Shown here: in pieces, positions 22,750 to 34,370 of the stretch | Layout: each line of letters opens with the position of its first letter | Position numbering within the stretch: position 1 is the first letter of the stretch | Assembly: GCF_003711515.1 (NCBI RefSeq) | Contig: NW_021167095.1 | Location: 276,001 to 340,000 of the forward strand | Direction of reading: 5' to 3' | DNA length: 64,000 bases | From: Sodiomyces alkalinus F11 | Lineage: Eukaryota > Ascomycota > Sordariomycetes > Glomerellales > Plectosphaerellaceae | Notes under the pieces: generated by a model | What the model saw: the letters and a program-made list of their open reading frames with translations, nothing else | Database searches by the model: none | Told to the model about the DNA's origin: nothing | Made by a program: the position numbers and the translations under genes

Positions 22750-23125
22750 CTCTATAGCTAGTTATAATAGCTTATTAGGCTAGATTACCTTTACTAGGGG
22801 TAATATACACGGGACGGCACGGTTTTCTTTCTTCGGTCCGTTATTTACTTTTATTAAGCGTACTAGGATTTTACTAGGGTATACGGCGGGAAGGGACGCT
22901 ATAGCGTTAATATAACTTTATTTTATTTTTTCTCTCTCGCTTAACTAGGTAATAGAAAGCTATAACGGCGGTCGCTATAAGGGTACCGCCGCGTAACTTT
23001 ATTTTCTTTCTATTCTCCTTAATTACACCGTGGTTTATTAGTATAACCGTAACGCGCTTTAAGTAAGGCTATCGTAGTTACCGGGGAAAGCCCGCGGGAC
23101 GCAGGGCTTTATCGCCCGGGGTATA
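22750..23125. other. Element Y 3' internal untranslated region
   Basis: No coding frame is seen after the TGA at 22747. It contains T-rich runs (about 22916-22945, 22993-23018) and, just before the right LTR, the GC-rich motif GCCCGCGGGACG.AGGGCT...CGCCCGGGG (23088-23121). The place where a polypurine tract would be expected has no clear purine run. Confidence 0.5.
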
Positions 23126-23573
23126 TAATACGCCCTAGATTCTACCGGGAATACTAAGGCGTACCACGGGCGTACCACGGGCGTACTATAGCTTATACTA
23201 TAGCACCCACGGGGTATACTATAGCTTCCCTAGGGTATAATTAGTGAATACCGGGGAATCCCCCGGGTTCTTATACGTAGGAGCCGAGGATTCCACGGGG
23301 TTTACCCGTAGAATACTTAAGTCCCGGGAGTGCGCCCCCTTAGGTAGACTAAGATATCTTTATTACACCTTATATTTTGCAGTAAAGGTCACCCCTCGAG
23401 AAAAGCTGGCTTATAGGTCCTATAGTACTAGTCCCGGGAGCGCGCCCCCTTAGTTAGACCAAGACATCTTTATTACACCTTATATTTTGCAGTAAAGGTC
23501 ACCCCTCGAGAAAAGCCTGGCTTATAGGTCCTATAGTACTGGCTGGCTAGGGATGTACCGGTCAGGCATATTA
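23126..23573 (+). repeat. Element Y right LTR with internal 110-bp duplication
   Basis: A 448-bp direct repeat of the left LTR. The extra length is a tandem duplication. AGTCCCGGGAG.GCGCCCCCT through CTTATAGGTCCTATAGTACT occurs at about 23321-23430 and again at 23431-23541, nearly identical. The left LTR has one copy. The LTR ends GGCATATTA and is followed by the TSD TATCT. Confidence 0.9.
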
Positions 23574-23578
23574 TATCT

Positions 23579-24050
23579 CGCGGGTATTATCGTTAACCAG
23601 CAGACTAATAAGGAACTTCTTTATATCGTCCTGAATAACTCCTCCTTTGCGATTTATATATCCAAAGGTAGTCTTTTAGTACTAACACTATCATAAGTTA
23701 GTAGTCTATAGGAGATTATTAGAGGCGTAGAAGATTTTAGGAAGTTTAGTACGAAAATAGTTAGAGTTTATAGCGATCCGGGACTCGATATCTTTAACGA
23801 AAATAAGATATCTATTATAAGATACTCTATCCTACTTAGGGATATCCACGTTAATTTTAAGTACTTTATTACCCTACACGGGTATACCTAAAGAGGACCG
23901 GAAGGGCTCCTAAGAGGTTATAGAGGTAACCGTATTAGGGTCAATACCGTTACGTAGAAGTTTAAGTCAGCGTTCTTTCTTCTTCCTTTTAAGACGTAAT
24001 TCGAGATAACGGATCTTTACTATAAGTTCGGATCTTAGAGGTTTATCGTA
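23579..24050 (-). pseudogene. Gypsy-3 gag, N-terminal part (split by element Y)
   Basis: The minus-strand frame reads NKVLKINVDIPK, then KDIESRIAINSNYFRTKLP, then GGVIQDDIKKFLISLLVND. At 23579 it ends NDNTREI. Joining this base to 11480 and dropping one TATCT copy continues the same frame as SITE.QFFNRI on the far side of element Y. This restored reading frame supports a single ancestral gag split by a 12-kb nested insertion. Confidence 0.75.
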
Positions 24051-24717
24051 GGAAGACTTTAGACGTTTAAGTAAGCGTATCGCGTTACACGGTTATCCCC
24101 TTATTTATTAGGGTTAGGAGTATTATCGGAGGGAGGAGGGGGTAAGAGCGGAGAGGATCCTTCCTTATTATTATTTATAGGTCCTATAAGAGGGGGAACT
24201 AACGGATGAGCGCGTCGAGGCATAATAACCTCCTAGTATTTTACTAGTAATTAGTCTTTAGTATTATATAAGTCGAATTAGTCGCTATAAGTCTTATCGG
24301 TTATTATACCCGTGTAGAAAGGAAGAACGAATACAATATTATGGGTATACTATAAGGAGTAATAGATAACTACTAAACAATACAGGATCACTTAAGGACT
24401 AGTAAAAACTAAAAAGGGGGTATCCTGATAAGATTATTCGTTAGGTCCTCTCTCCTAAAACACCTCGAACTGCCGAAGATACTCCTTTCTTTATACCTAC
24501 CTAAGGTCTCCTAACTAAATAGGTAGCGGGAGGCCTCCTTAGGATTAGGTTCAGATCTAAGCTAGTCTTCTAAGCTTACTTCTAAGCTAACTAGCTTACT
24601 AGATCTTAACGCGTCGTGTTTTGAATGGTCTAACCTAACTATAATCCCCCTATCTAGGTATAAGTCTAGTGCGAGTCCTATGGTAACGTATAAGTACTGT
24701 GTATTCTGATATTAACA
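24051..24717 (-). repeat. Gypsy-3 5' leader and probable 5' LTR
   Basis: No coding frame is seen. On the minus strand the segment begins TGTTAATATCAGAATACACA at 24717, a plausible LTR start, and runs to gag. The partner LTR was not found on the left of Gypsy-3, so the LTR limits (perhaps 24300-24717) are inferred only from the TG start and the position upstream of gag. Confidence 0.4.
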
Positions 24718-25437
24718 CCGCGCTACTATAATACTACCCACGAACTATAGATTATATACTAGAATTAAATAGAAAGAATTATAAATTAAGAATAAAGAAC
24801 TAGAAGTTACTACTAGTTAGTACGTCGCCGTGATAGTAGGCCTATAAGACTATAAGCGGGAATATAATAAAGAATACCTATAATAAGCTCTATAGCGTTA
24901 TAGGAAGGAAAAAAGGAAAAGGAGGAGAACTATACCCTCTATTAACTATCTACCATTCTTTACGAGTATAGGCGGAGCCCTACTATCCCTACCTACCGCC
25001 GGATATAGTAGGCACCAAACCCCCCCCCCCCCTCCTAAAGAAGGTAGGAGTGCCTACCCTACCTTTTCTCTTTATTAATTAAATAGGAAGAATAATAGGT
25101 ATCGTCCCGGGGATATAGGGGGGCCGGAGATAGCGTGCCGTGGCACCCTTTCGGCCCCCGCCCCCTTACTAGCGACCGGCCCAGGCTAACCCGAACTATA
25201 GGCTACTACCCTTCCCGTTAGCTACTATCCTAGAGGTATAATCCAGATACACAGAAAGGACGAACCGGGGCTATATCGGCCCCGTAGCGGTACTACTCCA
25301 ACTAAGGACGAGTATAGAGGTTTTCCCCGGGATCCCGGGTTTTCCCCTTTATAGCTACCCGAGAAGGACTATATAGTCTAAACTAGGCTCCTATAGATTA
25401 GATAGGATAGCGGAGTTACAATAATAATAATAATAAT
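24718..25437 (+). mobile_element. LINE 3' end, copy 2 (Tad-A family), 5'-truncated
   Basis: It matches copy 1 from its position about 5297 onward but lacks the first 100 bp or so, so its 5' end is truncated differently. It shares CCGCCGGATATAGCAGG and GGGGCTATATCGGCCCCGTAG and ends in GCGGAGTTAC plus six AAT units. It contains a C-run at 25020-25032. The right edge abuts a LINE-D fragment. Confidence 0.7.
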
Positions 25438-27171
25438 AAATAATTTAGCGTCCGCGACTTTAGTAGAGGCCCCTAGGTTAAAGCCTATAGCTTTATAGAG
25501 CCTTCTAGTATTAGCCTCCTATATAGCGGCTATAGCCTACAAGGGCCCTATAGGGATCTTATAGGGTAGCCTAAGGAGCCCTCGGTATAGAAAATAACGG
25601 CCTATTCACCTAGGTTTTATTATATTTCCGTAAAGGCTTTAAGGTAGGCTATTTTCGGGTCTTGGGTATTAGGGTCGGCGTTCTTCGCTATTTCGGGCCG
25701 TTCTTTTAAGGAGAAAAGGGTCTAAGATCTACTATAGGCTCGGAAGCCTAGGTGGCCTCCTACCTAGGTACCGGACCCTTTATATACTAGGACTACACTA
25801 CTAAAACTACTATTTCTAGACCTAGTTTATATAGCTATATAATAAGCTATATGTTTTATAGAATGCCGAGGCTTTTCTGGTTTTTATCCCTTAGCTCCCT
25901 TTAAATACTAGCTAAGAGCTAGTATTTAATAGGGTAGTTCGGTAGGAACTTTAAGGTCCTAAAGATATAAAGCCTATTAGACCTAGTTAACTAAACCGCT
26001 ACTAGGGGGACTACCACTTCGAGTTGGTAGGGCCGTAAAGGGGCCCCCCTAGTACCCCTAGGGCCTTGACTAAAGCGCCGTACTATAAACGTTCTAGGTG
26101 GTCTACTAGGTGTTTTTTCGGTGATTTAGGTTCTTACTAGAGCTATAACCTAAAATCAGCTAACAAGGTAATATAAGCTCTCTATAGCTATTATAGGGCC
26201 TTAAAAGGTAGGCCCTTCTACGAGCTAAGTAGTCTATATAACCTGTTTACGGCCCCTGAAGCTAAATTTAGGCGTTTTTTAATATAGGGTTTAAAGGATA
26301 GCTTGGGATTAAACTAGACCTATAGCTACCTAATAGTACCTAGTGTAAGTTTAACTAGGTACCCCCTTATAGTAATCGGAGTATCCTTTTTAGAGCGTTT
26401 TCGATAAAAGTAAATAAGCTCTATTTTTCGGTAGTTAAAAAAAACTTAGTTAACTTTTACTACACTAAAAAAGGAGGTTACGGCTTTTTGTAGAGCTTTA
26501 TAGGTTTTCCTAGTTAACGTAGACGCTATAGATAGCTAAAAGTTGTTAATGAAGGAGAGCTAAAACCCCTAAAAGTCCGGTCCTGCTATAACCTTCCTAA
26601 CATAAATTAGGAATAAGATAAGGGAAACCGGGGAGCCTTATAGGACTCTTATATATAGGAGGGTAGGCTAGTAAACCTGCCTCTTAAAGGCTAGCTAAAC
26701 ACGCCTATTTTCTATAAAAGACGCTACCTATTTAACTAGGTTTAGGGGTAGTTAGAGTTCTTTAAAGGTCCTAAGTAGCTAGGGGCGGGCGATATAACTA
26801 AAAACTCCTTTAATACCTAAAACTAGCGTAGAGATTCTAGGATTTTAGCGTGATTTATACTATTTCTCGATATAGTAAAGGAGGAGAAGGGCCGTATAAA
26901 TAGCACAGCGTTAGTTTCTAAAACCTATTTGACTAGAGTATAGAAGTTCGTCGCGGGTATTAGCTAGATAGCTAAGCCTAGTAGCTATAACCTGGTTAAG
27001 TACTTTACCTAAGTAGTTTAGAAGGGCTATAATCCTATAAGACTTAGACTTGGAATAGTCCTTCTTTCCTGGCTTTAGCAGAATAACCCCGAGGGCTTCT
27101 TTCTAGTAACTAGGGTAATATCCTACGGAGAAAAGAGCTAAGCAGGCCTATAGAAAAGACCCGGGAATAGT
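25438..27171 (-). pseudogene. LINE-D family fragment: RT C-terminal half and start of RNase H
   Basis: Minus-strand reading frame homologous over its whole length to about 57430-59165 of the better preserved LINE-D. At low coordinates it covers the beginning of RNase H, then the RT thumb and palm. Shared blocks include GTTAAAGCCTATAG.TTTATA and GGGTGGTTCGGTAGGAACTT-like sequence. It is cut at 25438 (next to the (AAT)n tail of copy 2) and at 27171, where the 3' tail of another LINE copy begins. RIP-type stops are fewer than in neighbouring elements. Confidence 0.75.
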
Positions 27172-27698
27172 CTTTTTTTAATTGTCTTTTTATTTATTAG
27201 ACGTATATAGCCCTAAAGCTATAGCGCCGCGCCTATTATAGGGCTTTTCGTTCTTTGTTATATAAGGGGCAGGAAAGGATAAGGTGTGCTGTGTCCTGTT
27301 TAGGAGAGCCGGGACAGGAACAGCCGTCGTCGGTGCTATTTTAGGCCCTTTTTAGTGGGTTTTTAGATAGCCGAAGTTGGTTTTTAACTACGTAAAAGCC
27401 AACTTTACCTACCTAGGGCCTTATACTAGTAGTGAGTTTCGGGAGAAGCGGAGGTTATCGCGGACTAGGCCTCTATATAGGCGGCCTACCCGTATATATC
27501 AACGTATTTTTTCCTCCTTTTCGCTATTCTACAGGAGTTTCTAATCTTAAATAAGGACTTTATTTACCCGGCGTTTTACGTGGCTAAGGGTAACTAAACT
27601 ACTAGATTTAGTAGCTTTTTAGGGGTTTAACGCCCTTTTAGCCACTTTATCCGCTAGTTCGTTCCCCTCTATCACTATATACAAGGGGCACCACTACC
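27172..27698 (-). mobile_element. LINE-D family 3' end, 5'-truncated copy
   Basis: Read on the minus strand it ends ..CTATAGCTTTAGGGCTATATACGTCTAATAAATAAAAAG with an A-rich tail at 27172-27195. It corresponds to about 56465-57245 of LINE-D but lacks an internal stretch of about 270 bp. The C-terminal domain after RNase H is visible (NYVKANFVYL-type block). It is truncated at 27698 by the Gypsy-2 LTR. Confidence 0.7.
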
Positions 27699-27904
27699 TA
27701 GATATAAACGGCTAGTCACGAGTCTAAGCTAATAAGTGAGGCAGAATAATTATATTATTTAGAACTAAGGCAGGAGAAGGAAAAAGGTGAAAAGTCTGTC
27801 TTGCTAGGGATAGCTATAGGTTAACTGCTTAGTCGGTAAGAGGTCTATACAGTGTCCTGGCTTAGCAAGGCCGGGACACTGGCTAATAGGGTTAGCCTAT
27901 AATA
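27699..27904 (-). repeat. Gypsy-2 3' LTR
   Basis: Direct repeat of 35567-35777, sharing AACGG.TAGTCACGAGTCTA, GGTGAAAAGTCTGTCT and GCTAATAG.GTTAGCCTAT. On the minus strand it begins TATTATAGGCTAAC (TG before RIP), directly after a purine tract GGAAGGGTAGGAGGGAGG. Confidence 0.9.
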
Positions 27905-28550
27905 TTACCTCCCTCCTACCCTTCCTTCACGGGGGATCGTAAGGGGGTTAAGCTCTACTAGACGCCTTCGGAATCCCCGTACCCCGTTCTTATTTTACCC
28001 TTAGCCTTAACCCTAGATCACGTTAACGCCTATCGCGGAGATATTACTGGAGCGGGTATAAGGCGGACCTTATAACCCGTCAGCCTTACCTTTATCGGTC
28101 ATACGCGGCGATATTACTTTTTATTCCTGCTATCGCTATTATAACCCTTATTTACTCGCGGCTCTCCTATTATTATAATATCGTAATAGCTATAAGAGTA
28201 GCATACGTAACCCCCCTTATAGGCTCCTGGCTTATATCCGGCTCTTCCTAGCGGAGGGTTCGCTATACAGGAAGTATTCTAAAAAAGGTATAAGGCTTTA
28301 AATTTAGGGCTATATACCTGCCTTTATTCTATTATGGGCCTCCTTTAAGGTAGTCTGTTCCCTTACTTCCTATTTATAAAGGGGCATCCTTTTCTTCGTA
28401 GATCTTCCCCCCCCCTTTTTCCCTCCTATAAATTATCGGTTTTGATTAGATATAGGTTATGCTATTAGACGGTTCTCTCCCGGTATGCCTATAGCTAACT
28501 CGGTATAGTTTTCTCTTTATCGATATATAAATTTGTTTTTTCTTCTATAG
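27905..28550. other. Gypsy-2 region between aORF start and 3' LTR
   Basis: No convincing gene. It carries the polypurine tract (on the minus strand) next to the LTR, several GC-rich patches and a C-run at 28409-28419. It probably holds the promoter or leader of the plus-strand aORF, by position only. Confidence 0.4.
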
Positions 28551-28559
28551 ATAATGATA

Positions 28560-30090
28560 ACGGTATATTATAATAAGCGCGAGGTAGTCGCTAATAGCTA
28601 ACTATATTATATAGATAGACTCGTATTAGGTGGACAATATTCCGGCATTCGGTATTAATTCTTTTACTAAGGCGGTTATAGAATAGGTGGAATAAATAGC
28701 ATAAGCTAAATAAGTGGAATTAGTTAAATAAGTCTTATAGTATAGTTCCGTCCGTGTAGAGAGCGCGGCTTTTACCTTACTAATGGGTAATATAGAGGAA
28801 GCGTCGATTATGTACGAGTCTGTTATAAGTAACGGCGACGATAATACCGATAACGACGACGGTTATACGAGTATTAAAGGTAGTCGCGATAATACGATAT
28901 AGCTACTCCTAATCCCCCCCCTCCTCCCCCCTCCCCCCCCTGTCCCCCGAGTCGGTAGTTTCGTCCTTCTTAGATAATAGAAAGGGCCCTTATAAGAGGG
29001 TTTATACTAAATCCGCGTACGCCTCCCTTATTATAAGTTACTAGTTCGCGACGACTTCGGGATATAATAGCTAATACGTTTTTAGTCCAGCTCCTTTTCT
29101 AAGTAGGCTTATAGTTCGAAGTATCCGCCCGTATATCGCTATATACCCCCTTACCTCCCCTCTACCTCGCGCGTAGCTTACGGCCAGTACGATTAAGTTT
29201 AATATAATTAGTCGGGACTAAGTACTACTCGTAAAAATACTAAGTATTACGAGTATTCTATTATTATTTATAGTTATACTCTTATAGATCACGTCCTCCC
29301 CCTAAATAGTGTATATGGTCGAGGCAACTAATACCCAGTATTTTTAGCTCCCCCCCGTTACCCCTCCCTTCTTTAAAGTAATATACGCTACTAGCTAGGC
29401 TTTTAATAACTATAAAGACGACGAAGATATAGGTTACTTAGTCTATTTCTTTATTACCCCCGGTACTAACCCTATACTAGCTTAACCGTGCTTCCTAAGT
29501 TATTTATAACGACTATATAGTATTCTCGGCGAGTCTTCTACTCTGGTTACCGCCACGCCCCGCGCCTTATCCTCCCGCCTGGGTATTATAGCTCCCCCCT
29601 TTATTACCGGCCTATCCGTCGCCGGTTCTCCCGCGCCCCCCGGTTAGACGGTCTATATTAATAAGTCGCGCTAGGAGTTCGCGGCTATTCGCTAATAGCT
29701 TATAGTTTAGTCGGAGTTATAAGCCTATATATTCGCTATATTAGAGTAAATAAATAACTATACCTCCGCGTCTAGTATAGAGAAAAGGCCGAGTAATAAG
29801 GTTAAGGGTAAGGCTAAGTAGTAGTATACTAGCGCCTTACCGCTAGCCCCTAAACCGGTAGTCTTAATAATAATAATAGTTTCCGGGGTATATGTCTTAT
29901 TATTTAGTCGGGGGTTTTTTTTTTGCCTTAGTATAGCTTTTTCTATAGAACCGCTAGGGGGCGGGGCTAATACCCCTTCATACGACCTTATTATTAGTAA
30001 GAACTCGTGTTCTCCTTGCTCGCTACTCTCCCCTAGGTTATATATGCCTATAATAGCCTATTATTCAACTAATCCAGCCCGTACTTAGCT
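28560..30090 (+). pseudogene. Gypsy-2 antisense ORF (aORF)
   Basis: Plus-strand frame, convergent with pol, readable for over 450 codons from about 28612 to 30080 with only RIP-type stops. It includes VDNIPAFGINSFTKAVIE and MGNIEEASIMYESVISNGDD, followed by DNTDNDDGYTS. Then comes a proline run (28914-28940, C-rich DNA), DNRKGPYKRVYTKSAYASL, VVTATP-like and GGGANTPSYDLIISKNSC. A short upstream intron ending CTAACTATATTATATAG (about 28571-28611) is possible but its 5' site is unclear. No family is recognised. Its location matches the Gypsy-1 and Gypsy-3 aORFs, and all three have acidic Asp/Asn segments. I do not see convincing sequence homology between them. Confidence 0.6.
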
Positions 30091-33000
30091 TTAAAATCCT
30101 TTAGGGCCTTTATATCTTCTACTATATTAAGCGGTTCCTAGGTTAGCTCCGCGTAGCCTACCTATTGTACTAGGACTTTATATTATATCCCGTAACCTTA
30201 CTATTTAATCTTAGTATATAGGATCTTCTATACCTCCTACTCCTTTCCGCTATCTAAGCCGTCTTTAATCGGTAAGAGCTAAGGGTTATCTACCCTTTAT
30301 CCTGGCAAGGGGTTAGTGCTAGCTTAGCGGAGTAAATTGATATAGAAACAGGAATATATTTATAAGGGTATATCGAGTTTAATAATATATAGTCCGATAA
30401 CCTTAATACCTCGGTATTTCTAGTATAGCTAATCTAGCTTTTGAAAGGGTTATAGCGTGCTATAAGTTGATATCGTTAGCCATACTAAGTTATCTTTTTT
30501 AAACTTTTTTACGGGAGCTCGCCGTTTATTAGCGGACTCCTTATCCTATAATTACTTCGAGGCTATTATTACTTACGCGAACTCTATAGCTTCTAAGAGC
30601 CTACTTAGGAGGTTATAGGCGGAGTATTCCCGAGTATCCTTCGGCTTAGGCTCTTATACCTATAACTGTTCTATATAGAACCTACATTCTAGGAAGAAAC
30701 GTCTTAGTTATATAGCCGAGCTCTTATAGTTATTTAGCGCTAACTATACGGCTAGTAATAGCCTTCCCTAATTCTTTTAGCAGTAATATATAAAGGCTCT
30801 AAGGTAGGCTTATACTTCTTAGTTTATCCGTTTAGGCCTTTTATCCTTCTAGGGGTAATAAGCGGTACTAAGTCGCTATTTAATTCCTGCTAGCTGATAA
30901 AAATATTACTAAAACTAATTTATCCAGTTTAACTCTTGGTCGCTTATAATTAATAAAGGTATACTATAGAATCGAAAATACTAATCAAGGAACTGTTGTA
31001 CGCAGGCCTTGGCATTTATCGTATTTATTACCTTAAGGGTTATAGCCTTAGTAAGTCTATCGACGATAACTTAGAGGTATCTAGCCCCGGATTCGCTAAT
31101 AAGTAGTAGGTCGGTTATAAAATCTATAGAGAGGTGGCTACGAGTATGCTCGGGGATCGGTAATGGCTTAAGTAAGCCTCGCTTCGAGGTTTTTTAGATA
31201 TATCCTTTTCCGTATACGTTATAGTTCCGTATACACCGTTATATATCCTTATTTATATTAGACTAGAAGAAGCTCCGTGATACAAAGACTATTATACCGT
31301 GTTTATTAGGGTAGCGGTTTATTACTAAGTTATAGATTGCTTATACTACGTATCCGCGTAGCGTAGACTCCTTTACTAACCCCGGGCCCTAATACTAGTC
31401 TTAGAAGATTAGTTAGCCCCTTAACACGATAGAGTACTCTACAATTTATAGTTTTAGGTTTAAGGAGGGGTTAAAACTCCTTTTCCTTTCTATAACCGCG
31501 GTAGAGTCTTTCCGATATTAGTTATTACTCACGGCGGTCTTATCCTAAAAGCGCTATAATTTATCCTTTGCTTCGAATACACGGGTAGGGGTGGCTTTTA
31601 TAGCGGTTTTTATAACCCGCTTTATAGCGGGGGCGGCTTCCTCTACTACCCCTATAATTCTTACTCTCGCTTATCTATATAGCCCTTTAGGGCGTCTTAT
31701 TCCTGATATAATAAGGTATTAGCGGTATAGTTATTATTACCTCGCCGATACTCTACTATAAAGTCGAACTAAGCTAGTTCCCCGGCTTAATAGCTTTACC
31801 GCTTAGTAAGTATTCGCTTTATTATAAAATACTTAAGAGACTTATTATTAGTTAATACCGCGAAATAACTACAACTTGTTAGTTCCGCTTTTTATAGTAG
31901 TAAATAGCTAATAATAGCGAGTATCTTTTTATTACAGATAAGGTAATTATACTCCGCGGATATTAGTTAGCGTGAGTAATACACGATTATATACTAATAT
32001 CCTTACTCGTCTTCTTAGACTAGGACGCCGCTTAGCGCGAACCCGGAGTAGTTAGTCTTTATCTAGGTCTTCCTATTAGGGTCCTATTATCGTAGGATAA
32101 GTCCTTTTTAGAAAACCTTTTTAAGCTCTTAAAACGCGGTCATTCCTTCTACTCCCTACTTAAACTAATAGTCCTTTTTTGTTAGGGCCGTTAATAGCGT
32201 TATAATACCTACGAAATCGCGGATAAATATCTAATAGTAGTTCGCGAAACCTAGGAAACCTTTGTTAAAGGTATCCTCGTATAGAGTGGTATAAGACTAA
32301 GTAACCGAAACGTCCTAAGTAAACACTGGTTCGTCTATAGGTAATAGGTCTTAAGGTCTTAGATTATTTATTACCTGCCTCTAGAAAAAGGTCCTTAGGG
32401 CGCTCCTTTTATAGCTATCCGGGGTCTAACTAGAATCCTCCTATCTATCCCTGTCTAGCTCCTTTAATATAAGACTATCGTACCTGATCTCTTAATCCTT
32501 AACCACTTATTAACTCCTGGTAGCTTTATATCTAAACTCCTATAGTCTAACGTCCAGAAATCTAACTATAGCCTTAGCCCTTCTAGGTTGTAGCGATATC
32601 TCTTATGGATACTATTCCTTAGCTATATAATAGCGATACTATAGCGATAACCTATTAATTCCTAGTATATCTGCTACTACTAGACAGGCCCTTCTAGGTC
32701 GTATATATAAGTCTCGTGGATACTATTCCTTAGCTATACTATAAAGATAGTGCCGTACTAATGACCGGTTTGTCTATAATAAGTCTGCTATTATTAAACC
32801 AATAAGCTAAGTATATCTTATCGTCCCTTTCTTAGTATATCCGTGATAACTTTGAACGCTTTTCGCGGATATCGGGGCGTCCTATCCTCTAATAGCTTTA
32901 AGCTTCTCGGGGTTATAAAAAAACCCCTTCCCTACTATAATAATAAACCCTAGGTATTTCACGGTCTTTACGCTAAATTCGTACTTAGCCGGGTCTAGGT

Positions 33001-34370
33001 TAAGGCTAGCTCCAACGAGCGCTTATAAGACTAGCTTAACCTTAGCTTTATAATCGCGGCGAGATCTGCTGAAGTAAATAAGTATATTATCTATATATAC
33101 GGTCGTAAAGTTATTAAGGTTAAGGTCTTATTAATATATTACTAGAATATTGCGGGCGCTTTATTTAGGCCGAATAGATATACTAGCCACTTAAAAAGAC
33201 CGAACCGCGTATAAAACGCTATCTTATACTTATGCCCCTTAGCTATCTGTATCTTATAGAATACAGAGACTACGTCTAGCTTCGTAAACCACTTCGCGCG
33301 TACTAGGTAATAAAGTATCTTAGTAATTAATAGGAGGGGGTAGCGATCTCGCGATATAATCGCGTTTAAAGCTTTATACTCGTAGTAAAACCTTAGACGG
33401 CCGCCCGGTTTACATAAATAGTAGTAGGGCTACGGCTACTAAGCTACTAGCTTGGATAAAGCCTTTATCTATTAAGTCCATAAGGGTTTTCCGTGGGACT
33501 AATAATTCCTCTCTCGATATATTATAAAGGGGACCCTATAATAAAGAGGACCTATCCCCGCTAGTACCTCGTATAAGATTTACCTTATAGTCGGAACTAG
33601 GTCGGTATAGGGGTAACTTATTCGTCTTATCCAGCGAAAATAATAATTTAGACTCTCGGAGTACCTGCTGCGGCATATAGTCTCTACAGTCTACGGGCGC
33701 CTTCTTCTATAACGCCCTTTCTATATCTTTAAGGCTAACCGCCTATATCGCTATTTCCTAATTCGGGTCCTTTGTATTTTAATAGAGTCAGCGGTATATA
33801 CCGGTAAACGTTAATCTAATAATCACGTATTCTTCACGGATAGCTTAGATATTCGTCGGTTTCTCTTCGCCCTAATTTTTTAGGTCGATTTCCGCGACTT
33901 CATAGAATAACCTCTTATTCTTCGCGTAATACGTTATATCGTTATATTTAAGCTATAGTTTACCTAGGACTAAGTCCTAGTTAAGGCTAGGTATTATATA
34001 CGTGAGGATATACTATATATACCCTCTGATATCTAGTTCGCATATAACGATCCCTTTATAAGTAGCCAAGCTAATAGCTTTAGAGAAGCTACTAAGTAAT
34101 CGTTTCTTCGTATCGACTAATTGTAACCGGAGCTTTATAGCTAAATATATATTTATAGCCGTATAATAATTATAATCTGTATTAATAAAAGCGTGTATTA
34201 GTTTTCTTTTATTTACTTAAGCCGAAATAAGGGCTAGTTCGCTACGCACTAGTAGCTTAAAAGCCTTTTACTCCCGCTATACTACGGCTATTACCTTTAG
34301 TACCCCAATTCGTACTAAGGCTACTCTTTTTCCGAATCGGAACTAAGTTCCTTAACTCTTATATCTAAAT
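30091..34370 (-). pseudogene. Gypsy-2 pol: RT, RNase H, integrase, chromodomain
   Basis: Minus-strand polyprotein. RT at about 33350-33420 reads KPGGRLRFYYEYKALNA, the gypsy signature. The active site reads YIDN at about 33081-33100 because GAT-GAY became GAT-AAT. RNase H and integrase follow at lower coordinates. The chromodomain at about 30100-30250 reads Y.VLVQWVGYAELT.EPL after undoing TAG at Gln/Trp positions. There are dozens of RIP-type stops. The C-terminus abuts the 3' end of the convergent aORF. Confidence 0.85.

Larger units (their letters stand above)
11481..23573 (+). mobile_element. Element Y: LTR element with no recognisable pol, nested in Gypsy-3
   Basis: Direct LTRs at 11481-11818 and 23126-23573 are flanked by the 5-bp duplication TATCT (11476-11480 and 23574-23578). 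Without the nested Gypsy-1 copy B (13436-20658 plus one GGTAC) the element is about 4.9 kb. Its internal region holds a helical ORF1, split by the nested insertion, and a roughly 560-600-codon ORF2. I see no protease, RT, RNase H or integrase motif, so it must have moved with enzymes from elsewhere. It resembles large non-autonomous LTR elements (LARDs) but carries its own ORFs. Orientation is assigned from the direction of its ORFs. Confidence 0.75.

Noticed and set aside
23244..23453. Open plus-strand frame of 69 codons
   Set aside because: It lies wholly within the right LTR of element Y and its 110-bp duplication; LTR sequence, not a gene.
28571..28611. Firm intron call in the Gypsy-2 aORF
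   Set aside because: A good branch and 3' site (CTAACTATATTATATAG) exist, but no unambiguous 5' site or exon 1 could be assigned.
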